Below are positions 1 through 5,716 of a stretch of 6,060 nt of DNA, one piece after another; position 1 is the stretch's first letter, and the number at the start of each line of letters is the position of its first letter. Source of the stretch: Elioraea sp964533585 (GTDB lineage: Bacteria; Pseudomonadota; Alphaproteobacteria; Acetobacterales; Acetobacteraceae). The stretch lies in NCBI GenBank assembly GCA_964533585.1, contig CAZHMM010000208.1:1-6060 (forward strand), read 5' to 3'. The position numbers and the translations under genes were made by a program. The notes under the pieces are model-generated. The model was not told where the DNA came from. It saw only the letters and a program-made list of their open reading frames with translations, and did no database searches.

Positions 1-79
1 GGGTGGGATTCGAACCCACGGAGCCTTGCGGCTCTCCGGTTTTCAAGACCGGCGCATTCGACCACTCTGCCACCCCTCC
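1..79 (-). tRNA. tRNA-Ser (anticodon UGA), 3' end cut by window edge
   Basis: Read on the minus strand, the gene starts at 79 with acceptor GGAGGGG, then TG, a D-arm beginning GCAG, and an anticodon stem CCGGT/ACCGG. The loop is CTTGAAA, with anticodon TGA at 45..43. A long variable arm follows (GAGCC-GCAA-GGCTC, five pairs and a GNRA-type loop), which is the class II hallmark of tRNA-Ser. The T-arm GTGGG-TTCGAAT-CCCAC is complete at 19..3. Only two bases of the 3' acceptor strand (CC) are visible; the remaining five and the discriminator lie left of the window, so whether CCA is encoded cannot be seen. The tRNA should read UCA and other UCN serine codons. It is transcribed away from the lpxR-like gene, and the two share the region 80-123. 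Confidence 0.96.
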
Positions 80-86
80 GGCCGCG

Positions 87-111
87 GGAACCCCGCGTGG
101 CCTGCACCGTT
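87..111 (+). promoter_or_regulatory. Candidate EcfG (general stress sigma) promoter of the lpxR-like gene
   Basis: GGAAC at 87-91 and CGTT at 108-111 are separated by exactly 16 bases. This is a perfect match to the known EcfG/ECF15 consensus GGAAC-N16/17-CGTT. The expected transcription start is about 6-8 bases past CGTT (about 117-120), only a few bases before the ATG at 124. A GC-rich inverted repeat (GGCC-GCGGG at 80-88 with CCCGC-GT-GGCC at 92-102) overlaps the -35 element and spacer. The promoter call is inferred from motif and position. Confidence 0.6.
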
Positions 112-123
112 AGGACTGATCGC

Positions 124-1137
124 ATGATCCCCCGCCCGATGCGACCCCTCCTTGTCCTGCTCCTCGCCGCGCTGGCCGCGCCCGCGCTCGCGCAGGACAC
201 ACCGCCGCCCGATCCCGCCGCGACCTTCAACCTGACCATCGAGAACGACCTCTTCGGCGGCACCGACAAGTACTACACCAGCGGCTTCCAGCTCTCCTGG
301 CGCTCCGCCTCGGCCAATCCGCCCTACTGGCTCGCCTGGCTGTCCGAGGGCGCAACCCCGTTCTTCCCGCCCGGCGGCACGCCGCGCTGGGGCCTCGCCC
401 TCGGCCAGAACATCTTCACGCCGTCCGATACCCGGGCGCGCACCCCCGACCCGAACGATCGTCCCTATGCCGGCTGGCTCTACGGCGCCTTCACCCTGAC
501 CTCCTACACCGAACGCGCGCTCGGCACCTTCGAGGTGCAGCTCGGCGTGGTCGGGCCGTCCGCGCTCGGCGAGCAGGTGCAGAACAACGTCCACGATCTG
601 ATCAATGTCGACCGTGCGCTGGGCTGGGACCGCCAGCTCAAGGACGAGCCCGGCATCAACGTGATCCTGACGCGGCAGTGGCGGTTCAATCAGCCGCTCG
701 ACCCCGCCGATCCGCGCGGCCTGGCGCTCGGCCTGGTGCCGAGCCTGACGGGCAGCCTCGGCAACGTGCAGACCTATGCCTCGGCCGGGCTGATGCTCCG
801 GGTCGGGTCGAACCTGTTGTCGGATTTCGGCCCGCCGCGCATCCGCCCCTCGCTCGCGGGGTCGGCCTTCTTCCAGCCGGACGGGCAGTGGGGCTGGTAC
901 GTGTTCGCCGGCGTCGAGGGCAGGGCAGTCGCGCGCGACATCTTTCTCGACGGCAACACCTGGCGCGACGGCCCCCGCGTCGATCGCATCCCGCTGGTCG
1001 GCGAGGGCGCCCTGGGCGCGGTGCTGATCATGCCCTGGGCGCGGCTCTCCTACACGCACACCTTCCGCAGCCGCGAGTTCCAGGGGCAATCGCGCAAGGC
1101 GCAGTACGGGTCGGTGACGCTGTCGTTCCGCTTCTGA
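124..1137 (+). CDS. LpxR/DUF2219-family outer-membrane lipid A deacylase-like protein
   Basis: The protein is 337 residues long. LpxR of Salmonella is an outer-membrane beta-barrel that removes the 3'-acyloxyacyl group of lipid A with calcium. A signal peptide is visible at residues 1-23 (hydrophobic LLVLLLAALAAP, cleavage likely at ALA|QD). Family motifs follow: IEND at 39-42 (catalytic-type Asn41 and Asp42), TDKYYTSG at 47-54, RPYAG at 113-117, GPSALGEQVQNNVH at 144-157 with the probable catalytic His157, and GWDRQL at 167-172. The chain ends in SFRF, the terminal Phe typical of Bam-assembled barrels. The start at 124 gives a clean signal peptide. A GTG at 97 would precede the predicted transcription start, and ATG 139 is a shorter alternative. 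AGGA at 112-115 resembles a ribosome site but would be upstream of an EcfG transcript start, implying a very short leader. The family call is strong; actual deacylase activity and substrate are inferred. Confidence 0.88.
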   Translation: MIPRPMRPLLVLLLAALAAPALAQDTPPPDPAATFNLTIENDLFGGTDKYYTSGFQLSWRSASANPPYWLAWLSEGATPFFPPGGTPRWGLALGQNIFTPSDTRARTPDPNDRPYAGWLYGAFTLTSYTERALGTFEVQLGVVGPSALGEQVQNNVHDLINVDRALGWDRQLKDEPGINVILTRQWRFNQPLDPADPRGLALGLVPSLTGSLGNVQTYASAGLMLRVGSNLLSDFGPPRIRPSLAGSAFFQPDGQWGWYVFAGVEGRAVARDIFLDGNTWRDGPRVDRIPLVGEGALGAVLIMPWARLSYTHTFRSREFQGQSRKAQYGSVTLSFRF

Positions 1138-1153
1138 TTGTCACGGAACCGTG

Positions 1154-1182
1154 CTGGCGCGGGCCGGGGCGGCCGCTAGACT
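1154..1182 (+). promoter_or_regulatory. Candidate sigma70-type promoter of the 5'-nucleotidase gene
   Basis: TAGACT at 1177-1182 matches the -10 consensus at four of six positions. CTGGCG at 1154-1159, 17 bases upstream, matches the -35 at three. The predicted transcript would start near 1189, just before the strong AGGAG at 1196-1200. The -10 sits in the loop of a GGCCGC/GCGGCC inverted repeat (1171-1176 with 1184-1189). The motif is weak, but position and spacing are right. Confidence 0.4.
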
Positions 1183-1206
1183 CGCGGCCCCGTCCAGGAG
1201 ACCGCC

Positions 1207-2823
1207 ATGCGCCTGACCCGCCGCCTGCTGCTCTCCGCCGGCGCCGCCGCTCTCGCCACCCCCGCGATCGTCCGTGCCCAGGCGCCGCTGCGCGTCACCC
1301 TGCTGCACACGAACGACGTGCACAGCCGGCACGAGCCGATCAACCGCCTTGGCGCTGCCTGCCGCGCCGAGGAGCAGCGTCCCGGCAGCTGCTTCGGCGG
1401 CAGTGCCCGGCTCGCCGCCGCGATGGTCGCCGAACGTGCGGCGGCGGAGGCCGAGGGGCGGATCGTGCTGACGCTGGATGCCGGCGATCAGTTCATGGGC
1501 AGCCTGTTCTACACGCACTGGCGTGGCGAGGCCGAACGCGAGGTGATGAACGCGATCGGCTACGACGCCATGGCGGTCGGCAACCACGAGTTCGACAATG
1601 GCCCGCCGGTGCTGGCGCGGTTCGGCGCGGCACTCGACTGCCCGTTGCTGTCGGCGAACATCGATGCGTCGGCGGAGCCCGCGCTCGCGCCGCTGATCCG
1701 TCCGTTCACGGTGCTCGCGCGCGGCGGCGTGCGCATCGGCATCGTCGGGCTCACCACGGCCGACACGCCGCGCGTCTCCTCGCCCGGGCCAGGCGTGCGC
1801 TTCGGCGAGGAGGTGGCCGCACTCGGCGCCGGCGTCGAGGCGGCGCGCGCGTCCGGGGCGGAGGTGGTGATCGCGCTCACCCATGTCGGGCTGGGTCTGG
1901 ACCGGCGCCTGGCGGCCTCGGTGCCGGGCCTCTCCGCAGTGGTCGGCGGGCACAGCCACACGCTGCTGTCGAACTCGGCCGACGGGGCGGACGGGCGCTA
2001 TCCGCTGCCCGTTGGCGGCGCCTCCGGCTTCGCGCTGCCCATCGTTCAGGCGGGGGCCAACAACCGCTGTCTCGGCCGGCTCGATCTCGATCTCGACCGT
2101 TCCGGTCGCGTGCTCGCCGCCACCGGCGATGCGCGCGAGCTCGGCTTCGCGGACCGGCGCCATCCGGGGGTTGAGGCGCTGGTGGCGCGCCTCGCCGAGC
2201 CGCTGGTCGGGCTGCGCGCGCGCGTGATCGGCGCGCTCGCCGAGGGGGTGACGAACACGGAGTGCCGGCGCGGCGAGTGCGCGCTCGGCAACCTCGTCGC
2301 CGAGGCGATGCTGGAGGCGGGGCGCGCCTCCGGCGCGACGATCGCGTTGCAGAACGGCGGCGGGCTGCGCGCGGGCCTGCCGGCCGGACCGGTCACCTGG
2401 GGCGACGTGCTGGCGGTGCTCCCGTTCGCCAACACGCTCGCGACGCTGCGGCTGACGGGGGCGGACATCAGGGCGGCGCTCGAAAACGGGCTGTCGGGCG
2501 TCGAGCAGGGCGCCGGGCGATTTCCGCAGGTGGCGGGGCTGCGCTTCACGTGGCGGGCCGAGGCACCGGCGGGCGCGCGCGTCGTCTCGGTCAGCGTCCG
2601 CACGCCGGAGGGCGGCTATGCGCCGCTCGAAGACCAGCGCATCTACGGCGTCGTCACCAACAACTTCCTCCGCCGCGGCGGCGACGCCTACGCGGTGCTG
2701 CGCGAGCGCGCGATCGACCCGTATGACAGCGGGCCGAATCTGGAGGAGGTGTTCGAGGCGTGGCTCGCGCGCCGAAGCCCCGTCGCGCCGGTGACCGACG
2801 GGCGGATCGCGCGCGCTCAGTAG
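1207..2823 (+). CDS. Tat-exported 5'-nucleotidase (UshA/CD73 family metallophosphoesterase)
   Basis: The 538-residue protein probably hydrolyses nucleoside 5'-phosphates or related phosphoesters in the periplasm, salvaging nucleosides and phosphate. The N-terminus TRRLLLSAG (residues 4-12) before an Ala-rich stretch and AQA (24-26) looks like a Tat signal. The N-terminal metallophosphoesterase domain (about 27-300) has all dimetal motifs: HTNDVH (Asp37, His39), DAGDQF (Asp94), GNHEFD (Asn126, His127), THVG (His226) and GGHSHT (His249, His251). The C-terminal nucleotide-binding domain (about 335-520) has QNGGGLR at 382-388, PFANTL at 406-411 and NNFLRRGGDAY at 485-495. Length is normal for the family. 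Cysteine spacing (C52/C62 in a C-x9-C-x-GG-x-ARL context, C353/C358 in CRRGEC-x-x-GNL) resembles the CD73 type. AGGAG lies 6 bases before the ATG. It is convergent with lexA and overlaps its end by 7 bases. Exact substrate (AMP, UDP-sugar, other) cannot be read from sequence. Confidence 0.93.
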   Translation: MRLTRRLLLSAGAAALATPAIVRAQAPLRVTLLHTNDVHSRHEPINRLGAACRAEEQRPGSCFGGSARLAAAMVAERAAAEAEGRIVLTLDAGDQFMGSLFYTHWRGEAEREVMNAIGYDAMAVGNHEFDNGPPVLARFGAALDCPLLSANIDASAEPALAPLIRPFTVLARGGVRIGIVGLTTADTPRVSSPGPGVRFGEEVAALGAGVEAARASGAEVVIALTHVGLGLDRRLAASVPGLSAVVGGHSHTLLSNSADGADGRYPLPVGGASGFALPIVQAGANNRCLGRLDLDLDRSGRVLAATGDARELGFADRRHPGVEALVARLAEPLVGLRARVIGALAEGVTNTECRRGECALGNLVAEAMLEAGRASGATIALQNGGGLRAGLPAGPVTWGDVLAVLPFANTLATLRLTGADIRAALENGLSGVEQGAGRFPQVAGLRFTWRAEAPAGARVVSVSVRTPEGGYAPLEDQRIYGVVTNNFLRRGGDAYAVLRERAIDPYDSGPNLEEVFEAWLARRSPVAPVTDGRIARAQ

Positions 2824-3521
2824 CGGCGGAAGAGTGCCACCAGGCGGCCCTGCACCTTGACCCGGTCGGGGCCGAAGATGCGGGTCTCGTAGCGGGGATT
2901 GGCGGGCTCCAGCGCGATCGAGTTGCCGCGCCGGCGCAGGCGCTTCAGCGTCACCTCGTTGTCGTCGATCAGCGCAACCACGATCGCGCCGTTCTCGGCC
3001 GTCTCCGCGCGACGGATGATCGCGGTGTCGCCGTCGAGAATGCCGGCATCCACCATCGAATCGCCGGCGACCTCGAGCGCGTAGTGCTCCGAGCCGCCGC
3101 CGAGCAGGGCGGCCGGCACATCGACCGTCTCGCTCGAATCGCGCAGCGCCTCGATCGGCAGGCCGGCGGCGATGCGGCCGTAGAGCGGCAGGGATACCGC
3201 CTGGGCCTCCGCCGCCTGGCGGGCGCCGGCGAGCTGGGGGGCGAAGTTGCCGCGGATGACGTTGGGCGCGAAGGGAACCTGGGCGGCTTCGCGGGCACGC
3301 AGGCCCGTTTCCGGCAGGCGGATCACCTCGAGCGCCCGGGCCCGATGGGCACGGCGCTGGATGAAGCCCCGCTCCTCCAGCGCCGTGATCAGCCGGTGGA
3401 TGCCCGACTTCGACTTCAGCCTGAGCTCCTCCTTCATCTCCTCGAACGACGGCGAGAACCCGGTCTGGCGCAGGTGCCGGTCGATGAACATCAGGAGCTC
3501 GTGCTGCTTGCGGGTCAGCAT
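2817..3521 (-). CDS. lexA: LexA SOS repressor and autoprotease
   Basis: This 234-residue protein represses DNA-damage genes and cleaves itself when stimulated by RecA filaments. The N-terminal winged helix-turn-helix spans about residues 1-68 (MLTRKQHELL start, PSFEEMKEEL, KSKSGIHRLITALEERGFI), a typical alphaproteobacterial version. A long linker (about 70-108) leads to the S24-type protease domain: cleavage site Ala119-Gly120 in GRIAAGLP, catalytic Ser155 in GDSM, and Lys193 in VTLKRL. All key residues are intact. It is longer than the 202-residue E. coli protein because of the linker. The start at 3521 matches the family N-terminus; an in-frame ATG at 3560 would add 13 non-conserved residues and overlap the SOS box. 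AAGGAG lies about 11 bases upstream of the chosen start. It is probably autoregulated through the box at 3555-3569. Confidence 0.97.
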   Translation of the reverse strand: MLTRKQHELLMFIDRHLRQTGFSPSFEEMKEELRLKSKSGIHRLITALEERGFIQRRAHRARALEVIRLPETGLRAREAAQVPFAPNVIRGNFAPQLAGARQAAEAQAVSLPLYGRIAAGLPIEALRDSSETVDVPAALLGGGSEHYALEVAGDSMVDAGILDGDTAIIRRAETAENGAIVVALIDDNEVTLKRLRRRGNSIALEPANPRYETRIFGPDRVKVQGRLVALFRRY

Positions 3522-3554
3522 GACAGGCGGTTCTCCTTCCCAGACTGGCGGCCG

Positions 3555-3569
3555 GAACAAACCGGCAAC
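3555..3569 (-). promoter_or_regulatory. Candidate SOS box (LexA operator) of lexA
   Basis: On the minus strand this reads GTTG-CCGGTTT-GTTC, one mismatch from the alphaproteobacterial LexA operator GTTC-N7-GTTC. It lies 34-48 bases upstream of the lexA ATG and just downstream of the predicted lexA -10, a position suited to autorepression. The operator consensus is established knowledge; binding here is inferred. Confidence 0.6.
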
Positions 3570-3578
3570 CCAGCCGAT

Positions 3579-3608
3579 GTTCTATGTCCGTGCTCCGCGT
3601 CGGGGCAA
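3579..3608 (-). promoter_or_regulatory. Candidate sigma70 promoter of lexA
   Basis: On the minus strand TTGCCC (3608..3603, four of six to TTGACA) and TAGAAC (3584..3579, four of six to TATAAT) are 18 bases apart. The transcript would start near 3572, immediately ahead of the SOS box. The -10 overlaps a second LexA-like site read on the plus strand (GTTC-N7-GTGC, 3579-3593, one mismatch). The promoter is a moderate match only. Confidence 0.35.
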
Positions 3609-3679
3609 GCGGTTTCGCGCGCGACGGCAAATCCCCATCCCCCACCTGTCCGGTTTCGTTCATTGCCCCTTGAGCGCCA

Positions 3680-3704
3680 CGAACGTTAGGTTGACTGCGA
3701 TGTT
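3680..3704 (+). promoter_or_regulatory. Degenerate EcfG-like promoter upstream of the Gly/His-rich gene
   Basis: CGAAC at 3680-3684 and TGTT at 3701-3704 are spaced by 16 bases, seven of nine matches to GGAAC-N16-CGTT. Spacing is the same as in the two perfect sites in this window. A start near 3711 would give a leader of about 60 bases containing the alternating hairpins at 3720-3748 and the ribosome site. A sigma70 alternative, TTGCCC (3663-3668) with TAGGTT (3687-3692), is no better. Confidence 0.3.
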
Positions 3705-3719
3705 GAAGGCTGCGGGAGG

Positions 3720-3748
3720 GTCGGCGGCCGTGCCGACGCCCGGTCGGC
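3720..3748 (+). promoter_or_regulatory. Alternating hairpin arms in the 5' leader of the Gly/His-rich gene
   Basis: The leader holds GTCGGC (3720-3725), GCCGAC (3732-3737) and GTCGGC (3743-3748). The middle arm can pair perfectly with either flank (loops of 6 and 5 bases), giving two mutually exclusive six-pair hairpins. The third arm can also start a small GGC-TTC-GCC hairpin (3746-3754). The ribosome site AGGAGG is at 3761-3766, so the choice of fold could affect access to it. There is no U-run, so this is not an intrinsic terminator. Function is inferred. Confidence 0.35.
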
Positions 3749-3772
3749 TTCGCCAATCAGAGGAGGGTGCGG

Positions 3773-4801
3773 ATGACCCGTCGCTGCTCACTCGGCCTCA
3801 GGCTCTCCGTCGTTCTTCTGTCAGGCGCGGCTCTCGCGGTCGCGCCGCTTCCCAACCCTGATGCGACCGATCTCTCGGCCTTTGCCCGCGGCGGTGGCGG
3901 CGGGAATGGCGGTGGAGGCAGCAATGGCGGTGGTGGCGGCGGCCACGGCGGCGGAGGCGGCCACGGCGGTGGCGGTGGCCATGGCGGCGGAGCGGGCGGC
4001 CATGCCGGGGGGGCCGGTGGTCATGGCGGGAGCCATGCCGGCGGTCACGGCGGCCGGGGTGGCGGCGATCATGCCGGTGGCCGGGGCGGCAGCGACCACG
4101 GCGGACATGCACACGCCGGCGGTCGAGGCGGTGGCCGGGGCGACGACGACGGGCGCGGCGGCCAGGCGCGCGGTGGCGGTCGCGGCGCTCACGGCGTCGA
4201 CGGGCGCGGGCGCGGTGGCGACGATTTCGGCCGCGGCTTCGCACGAGGTGGGCGCGATGGCGATCGCGATGATCGTGCCGGGCGTCACTCCGGCGATCGA
4301 CGCGGCGACCGTGACGGGCGTGACTGGGGCGATCGCCACCATGGCCGGCATGACCAAGGGGGCCGCCAGGGGCCGCATCACGGCTCCCTCGCGGCTGCGC
4401 TCGGGTCGCTGAATGCGGCCCGTGCCTCGCCGACGGCGCGGGCCCATGCCGCGCCGAACTCGCAGGTCGGCCGCATTGCCGCCTACGAGCAGGCGATGCT
4501 CGCCGCCCTCGCGATGCCGACCGGCACCCGCGCGGAGGTCGCGGCGCGCAACGCTGCGATCGCGGCCGCCCGCTCGCAGGAGCTCGACGCCGCCGCGAAC
4601 AAGTCGCTGAGCCCCTCGGTGGTGGCGCAGGTCGACGCGCTGCTGGGCCTGCCGCCGACCAATCCGGCGATCGGCGTGGTCGATCACCGCGGCGGCCACT
4701 GGGGCGGCCATTGGGGCGGCCACGACCATGTCGATCACCGCGGCGACGATCGCGGCGATCACTGGGGCGGCGACCGCGACGGCCGGACCGCGATGCGCTG
4801 A
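3773..4801 (+). CDS. Secreted Gly/His/Asp-rich low-complexity protein with a conserved C-terminal helical domain
   Basis: The protein has 342 residues and I do not know its function. Residues 1-24 look like a signal peptide (MTRRC basic start, hydrophobic LSVVLLSGAALAVA). Residues 40-125 are Gly-rich with evenly spaced His (GHGGGG units). Residues 126-203 are rich in Arg, Asp, Gly and His. Residues 205-300 are normal-complexity and mostly helical (SLNAARASP at 212-220, APNSQVGRIAAYEQAML at 227-243, LPPTNPA at 293-299). This resembles a domain I recall from uncharacterised alphaproteobacterial secreted proteins. The tail 303-342 repeats HWGG and DHRG. AGGAGG lies 6 bases before the ATG at 3773; a GTG two codons earlier overlaps the ribosome site. 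Possible roles such as metal binding or envelope stress are speculative. It is divergent from lexA and convergent with the lipoprotein. Amino-acid composition is extreme, but third-position G+C bias through the domain supports real coding. Confidence 0.8.
   Translation: MTRRCSLGLRLSVVLLSGAALAVAPLPNPDATDLSAFARGGGGGNGGGGSNGGGGGGHGGGGGHGGGGGHGGGAGGHAGGAGGHGGSHAGGHGGRGGGDHAGGRGGSDHGGHAHAGGRGGGRGDDDGRGGQARGGGRGAHGVDGRGRGGDDFGRGFARGGRDGDRDDRAGRHSGDRRGDRDGRDWGDRHHGRHDQGGRQGPHHGSLAAALGSLNAARASPTARAHAAPNSQVGRIAAYEQAMLAALAMPTGTRAEVAARNAAIAAARSQELDAAANKSLSPSVVAQVDALLGLPPTNPAIGVVDHRGGHWGGHWGGHDHVDHRGDDRGDHWGGDRDGRTAMR
3941..3994 (+). repeat. Three 18-base tandem units encoding GHGGGG-type repeats
   Basis: Imperfect units of 18 bases run 3941-3958, 3959-3976 and 3977-3994, each starting GGCCAY and in frame with the Gly/His-rich protein (codons 57-74). 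Shorter, less regular GGH units continue downstream to about 4130. This looks like repeat expansion by slippage within the gene. Confidence 0.75.
4679..4745 (+). repeat. Direct repeats in the 3' part of the Gly/His-rich gene
   Basis: A 16-base word GTCGATCACCGCGGCG occurs at 4679-4694 and 4730-4745, 51 bases apart and in frame (encoding VDHRG). Between them are two 12-base tandem units, GGCCACTGGGGC (4694-4705) and GGCCATTGGGGC (4706-4717), encoding GHWG. The unit is in-frame and probably arose by duplication inside the gene. Confidence 0.7.
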
Positions 4802-4834
4802 CGCCGCGGAGGGCGGGCGCGCCGGCGGGAAGGC

Positions 4835-5707
4835 TCAGTGCGCCCTCGCCCGTAGCCGCTCCACCATGGCCGCCGCGTAGGGCCCGTTGGCCCTGACGCC
4901 CTCGTCGCGGGCGAAGGTCGCGAGGGCTGCGCGGGTGCGCGGCCCGTCAAGTCCATCCACCGGACCCGGATCGAGCCCGACCAGCAGCAGCGTCGACTGC
5001 GCGAAGCGGACCAGCGGGCGATCCACGGCAGGCACGCCGCCGCGCACGCGCTGGCGCTCGATGCGGGCGAGGGCGGCTGCCGCCTCCTCGGGCGGGACGC
5101 GCGGCGCCAGGGCCTCGCGGTAGCGCGCGGCCGCCTCCACCCCGCCGCGCTCGGCGATCGTGAGCCGCGCCAGCGCCTCGGCCTGGTCCGGAGCGGTGCC
5201 GGTGCCGGCGATCTGCATCAGCGCGAGCGCGTACTGCGCCTCGGCGCTGCCGCGCTCGGCGGCGCGCTGGAACCAGACTGCCGCCCAAGCGGGCTCGCGC
5301 GCGGTGCCGTCGCCCGCCTCGGTCAGTCGTGCGAGCTGGAACTGCGCCTCGGCATGGCCTTGCCGCGCGGCGCGTTCGAGCCAGGGGATCGCCGCGGCCG
5401 GATCGCGCGCGCCGCCCGGGCGGTAGAGATAGCTCGCGGCCACCAGCATCTGCGCCTCGGCATGGCCGAGTGTCGCCGCCTCCTCGATCAGCCGCGCCGC
5501 GCGGTCGGGATCGGCCGCCGTGCCGGGCGGCGGGTTCATCAGCCGGATGCCCTCGCGGTAGGCCGCATTGGCGCGCGTCCGGTCCAGTTCCGCCTGGGTC
5601 GGCTCGCGCGGGGTGGGCTCGTGCTCGATGGATGCCATGGTCCGCTCGACCCAGGCACAGCCGGGCGCGGCGAGAAGCAGGAGTCCGATGACGGCAAGGT
5701 GGCGCAT
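4835..5707 (-). CDS. Sel1-repeat lipoprotein with C-terminal peptidoglycan-binding-like domain
   Basis: From 5707 the protein has 290 residues. MRHLAVIGLLLLAAPG|C17 is a compact lipoprotein signal with lipobox APGC. After a Pro/Glu-rich linker come Sel1-type repeats at about 66-101, 102-137 and 138-173 (cores ARLIEEAATLGHAEAQ, IPWLERAARQGHAEAQ, VWFQRAAERGSAEAQ) and a decayed fourth at 174-203. Sel1 repeats form helical scaffolds for protein contacts. Residues 231-286 (GLDPGPVDGLDGPRTRAALATF core) resemble the PG_binding_1 fold. A membrane-tethered adaptor contacting peptidoglycan is inferred. The same frame opens at 5749, five bases after the moeA stop, adding 14 Arg-rich residues. I prefer 5707 for the signal length and because the EcfG-like promoter at 5717-5741 lies between the two starts; neither start has a good Shine-Dalgarno. 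It is convergent with the Gly/His-rich gene, leaving 33 bases with no evident terminator. Confidence 0.85.
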   Translation of the reverse strand: MRHLAVIGLLLLAAPGCAWVERTMASIEHEPTPREPTQAELDRTRANAAYREGIRLMNPPPGTAADPDRAARLIEEAATLGHAEAQMLVAASYLYRPGGARDPAAAIPWLERAARQGHAEAQFQLARLTEAGDGTAREPAWAAVWFQRAAERGSAEAQYALALMQIAGTGTAPDQAEALARLTIAERGGVEAAARYREALAPRVPPEEAAAALARIERQRVRGGVPAVDRPLVRFAQSTLLLVGLDPGPVDGLDGPRTRAALATFARDEGVRANGPYAAAMVERLRARAH

Positions 5708-5716
5708 GGCCCGGGA

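Noticed and set aside
1..123. tRNA-Ser as an integration site for a genomic island including the lpxR-like gene
   Set aside because: Islands normally join the tRNA 3' end, which points left out of the window. The lpxR-like gene is on the 5' side, and no integrase or attachment repeat is visible.
1105..1129. GGAAC-N16-CGTA on the minus strand inside the 3' end of the lpxR-like gene
   Set aside because: One mismatch in the -10 and no minus-strand gene downstream; taken as background, and a caution that near-matches do occur.
1138..1153. CACGGAACCGTG palindrome after the lpxR-like stop as a terminator
   Set aside because: Only a four-pair stem once a loop is allowed, and no T-run follows.
678..2174. 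Plus-strand 498-codon open frame across the lpxR-like gene end and the nucleotidase
   Set aside because: Out-of-frame shadow with Arg/Ala-rich composition crossing a gene boundary.
3691..3719. TTGACT as a sigma70 -35 box for the Gly/His-rich gene
   Set aside because: No -10-like hexamer at 16-18 bases; the region there is GGGAGG.
1141..3756. Minus-strand open frame of 871 codons antisense to the nucleotidase and overlapping lexA in another frame
   Set aside because: Arg/Ala/Pro-rich shadow caused by high G+C; no recognisable motif, while both underlying genes have complete family motifs.
3941..4745. Repeats as a possible CRISPR or intergenic repeat array
   Set aside because: Units are in-frame, short, without unique spacers, and encode Gly/His/Asp repeats.
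3821..4762. Minus-strand 313-codon open frame opposite the Gly/His-rich gene, hydrophobic Ala/Val-rich
   Set aside because: It mirrors GGC/CAC codon repeats of the sense gene (Ala/Val from complementary GCC/GTG). No ribosome site or family motif; the sense frame has a strong ribosome site and signal peptide.
4802..4834. Bidirectional terminator between the Gly/His-rich and lipoprotein genes
   Set aside because: G+C-rich, but no convincing stem with a T-run on either strand.
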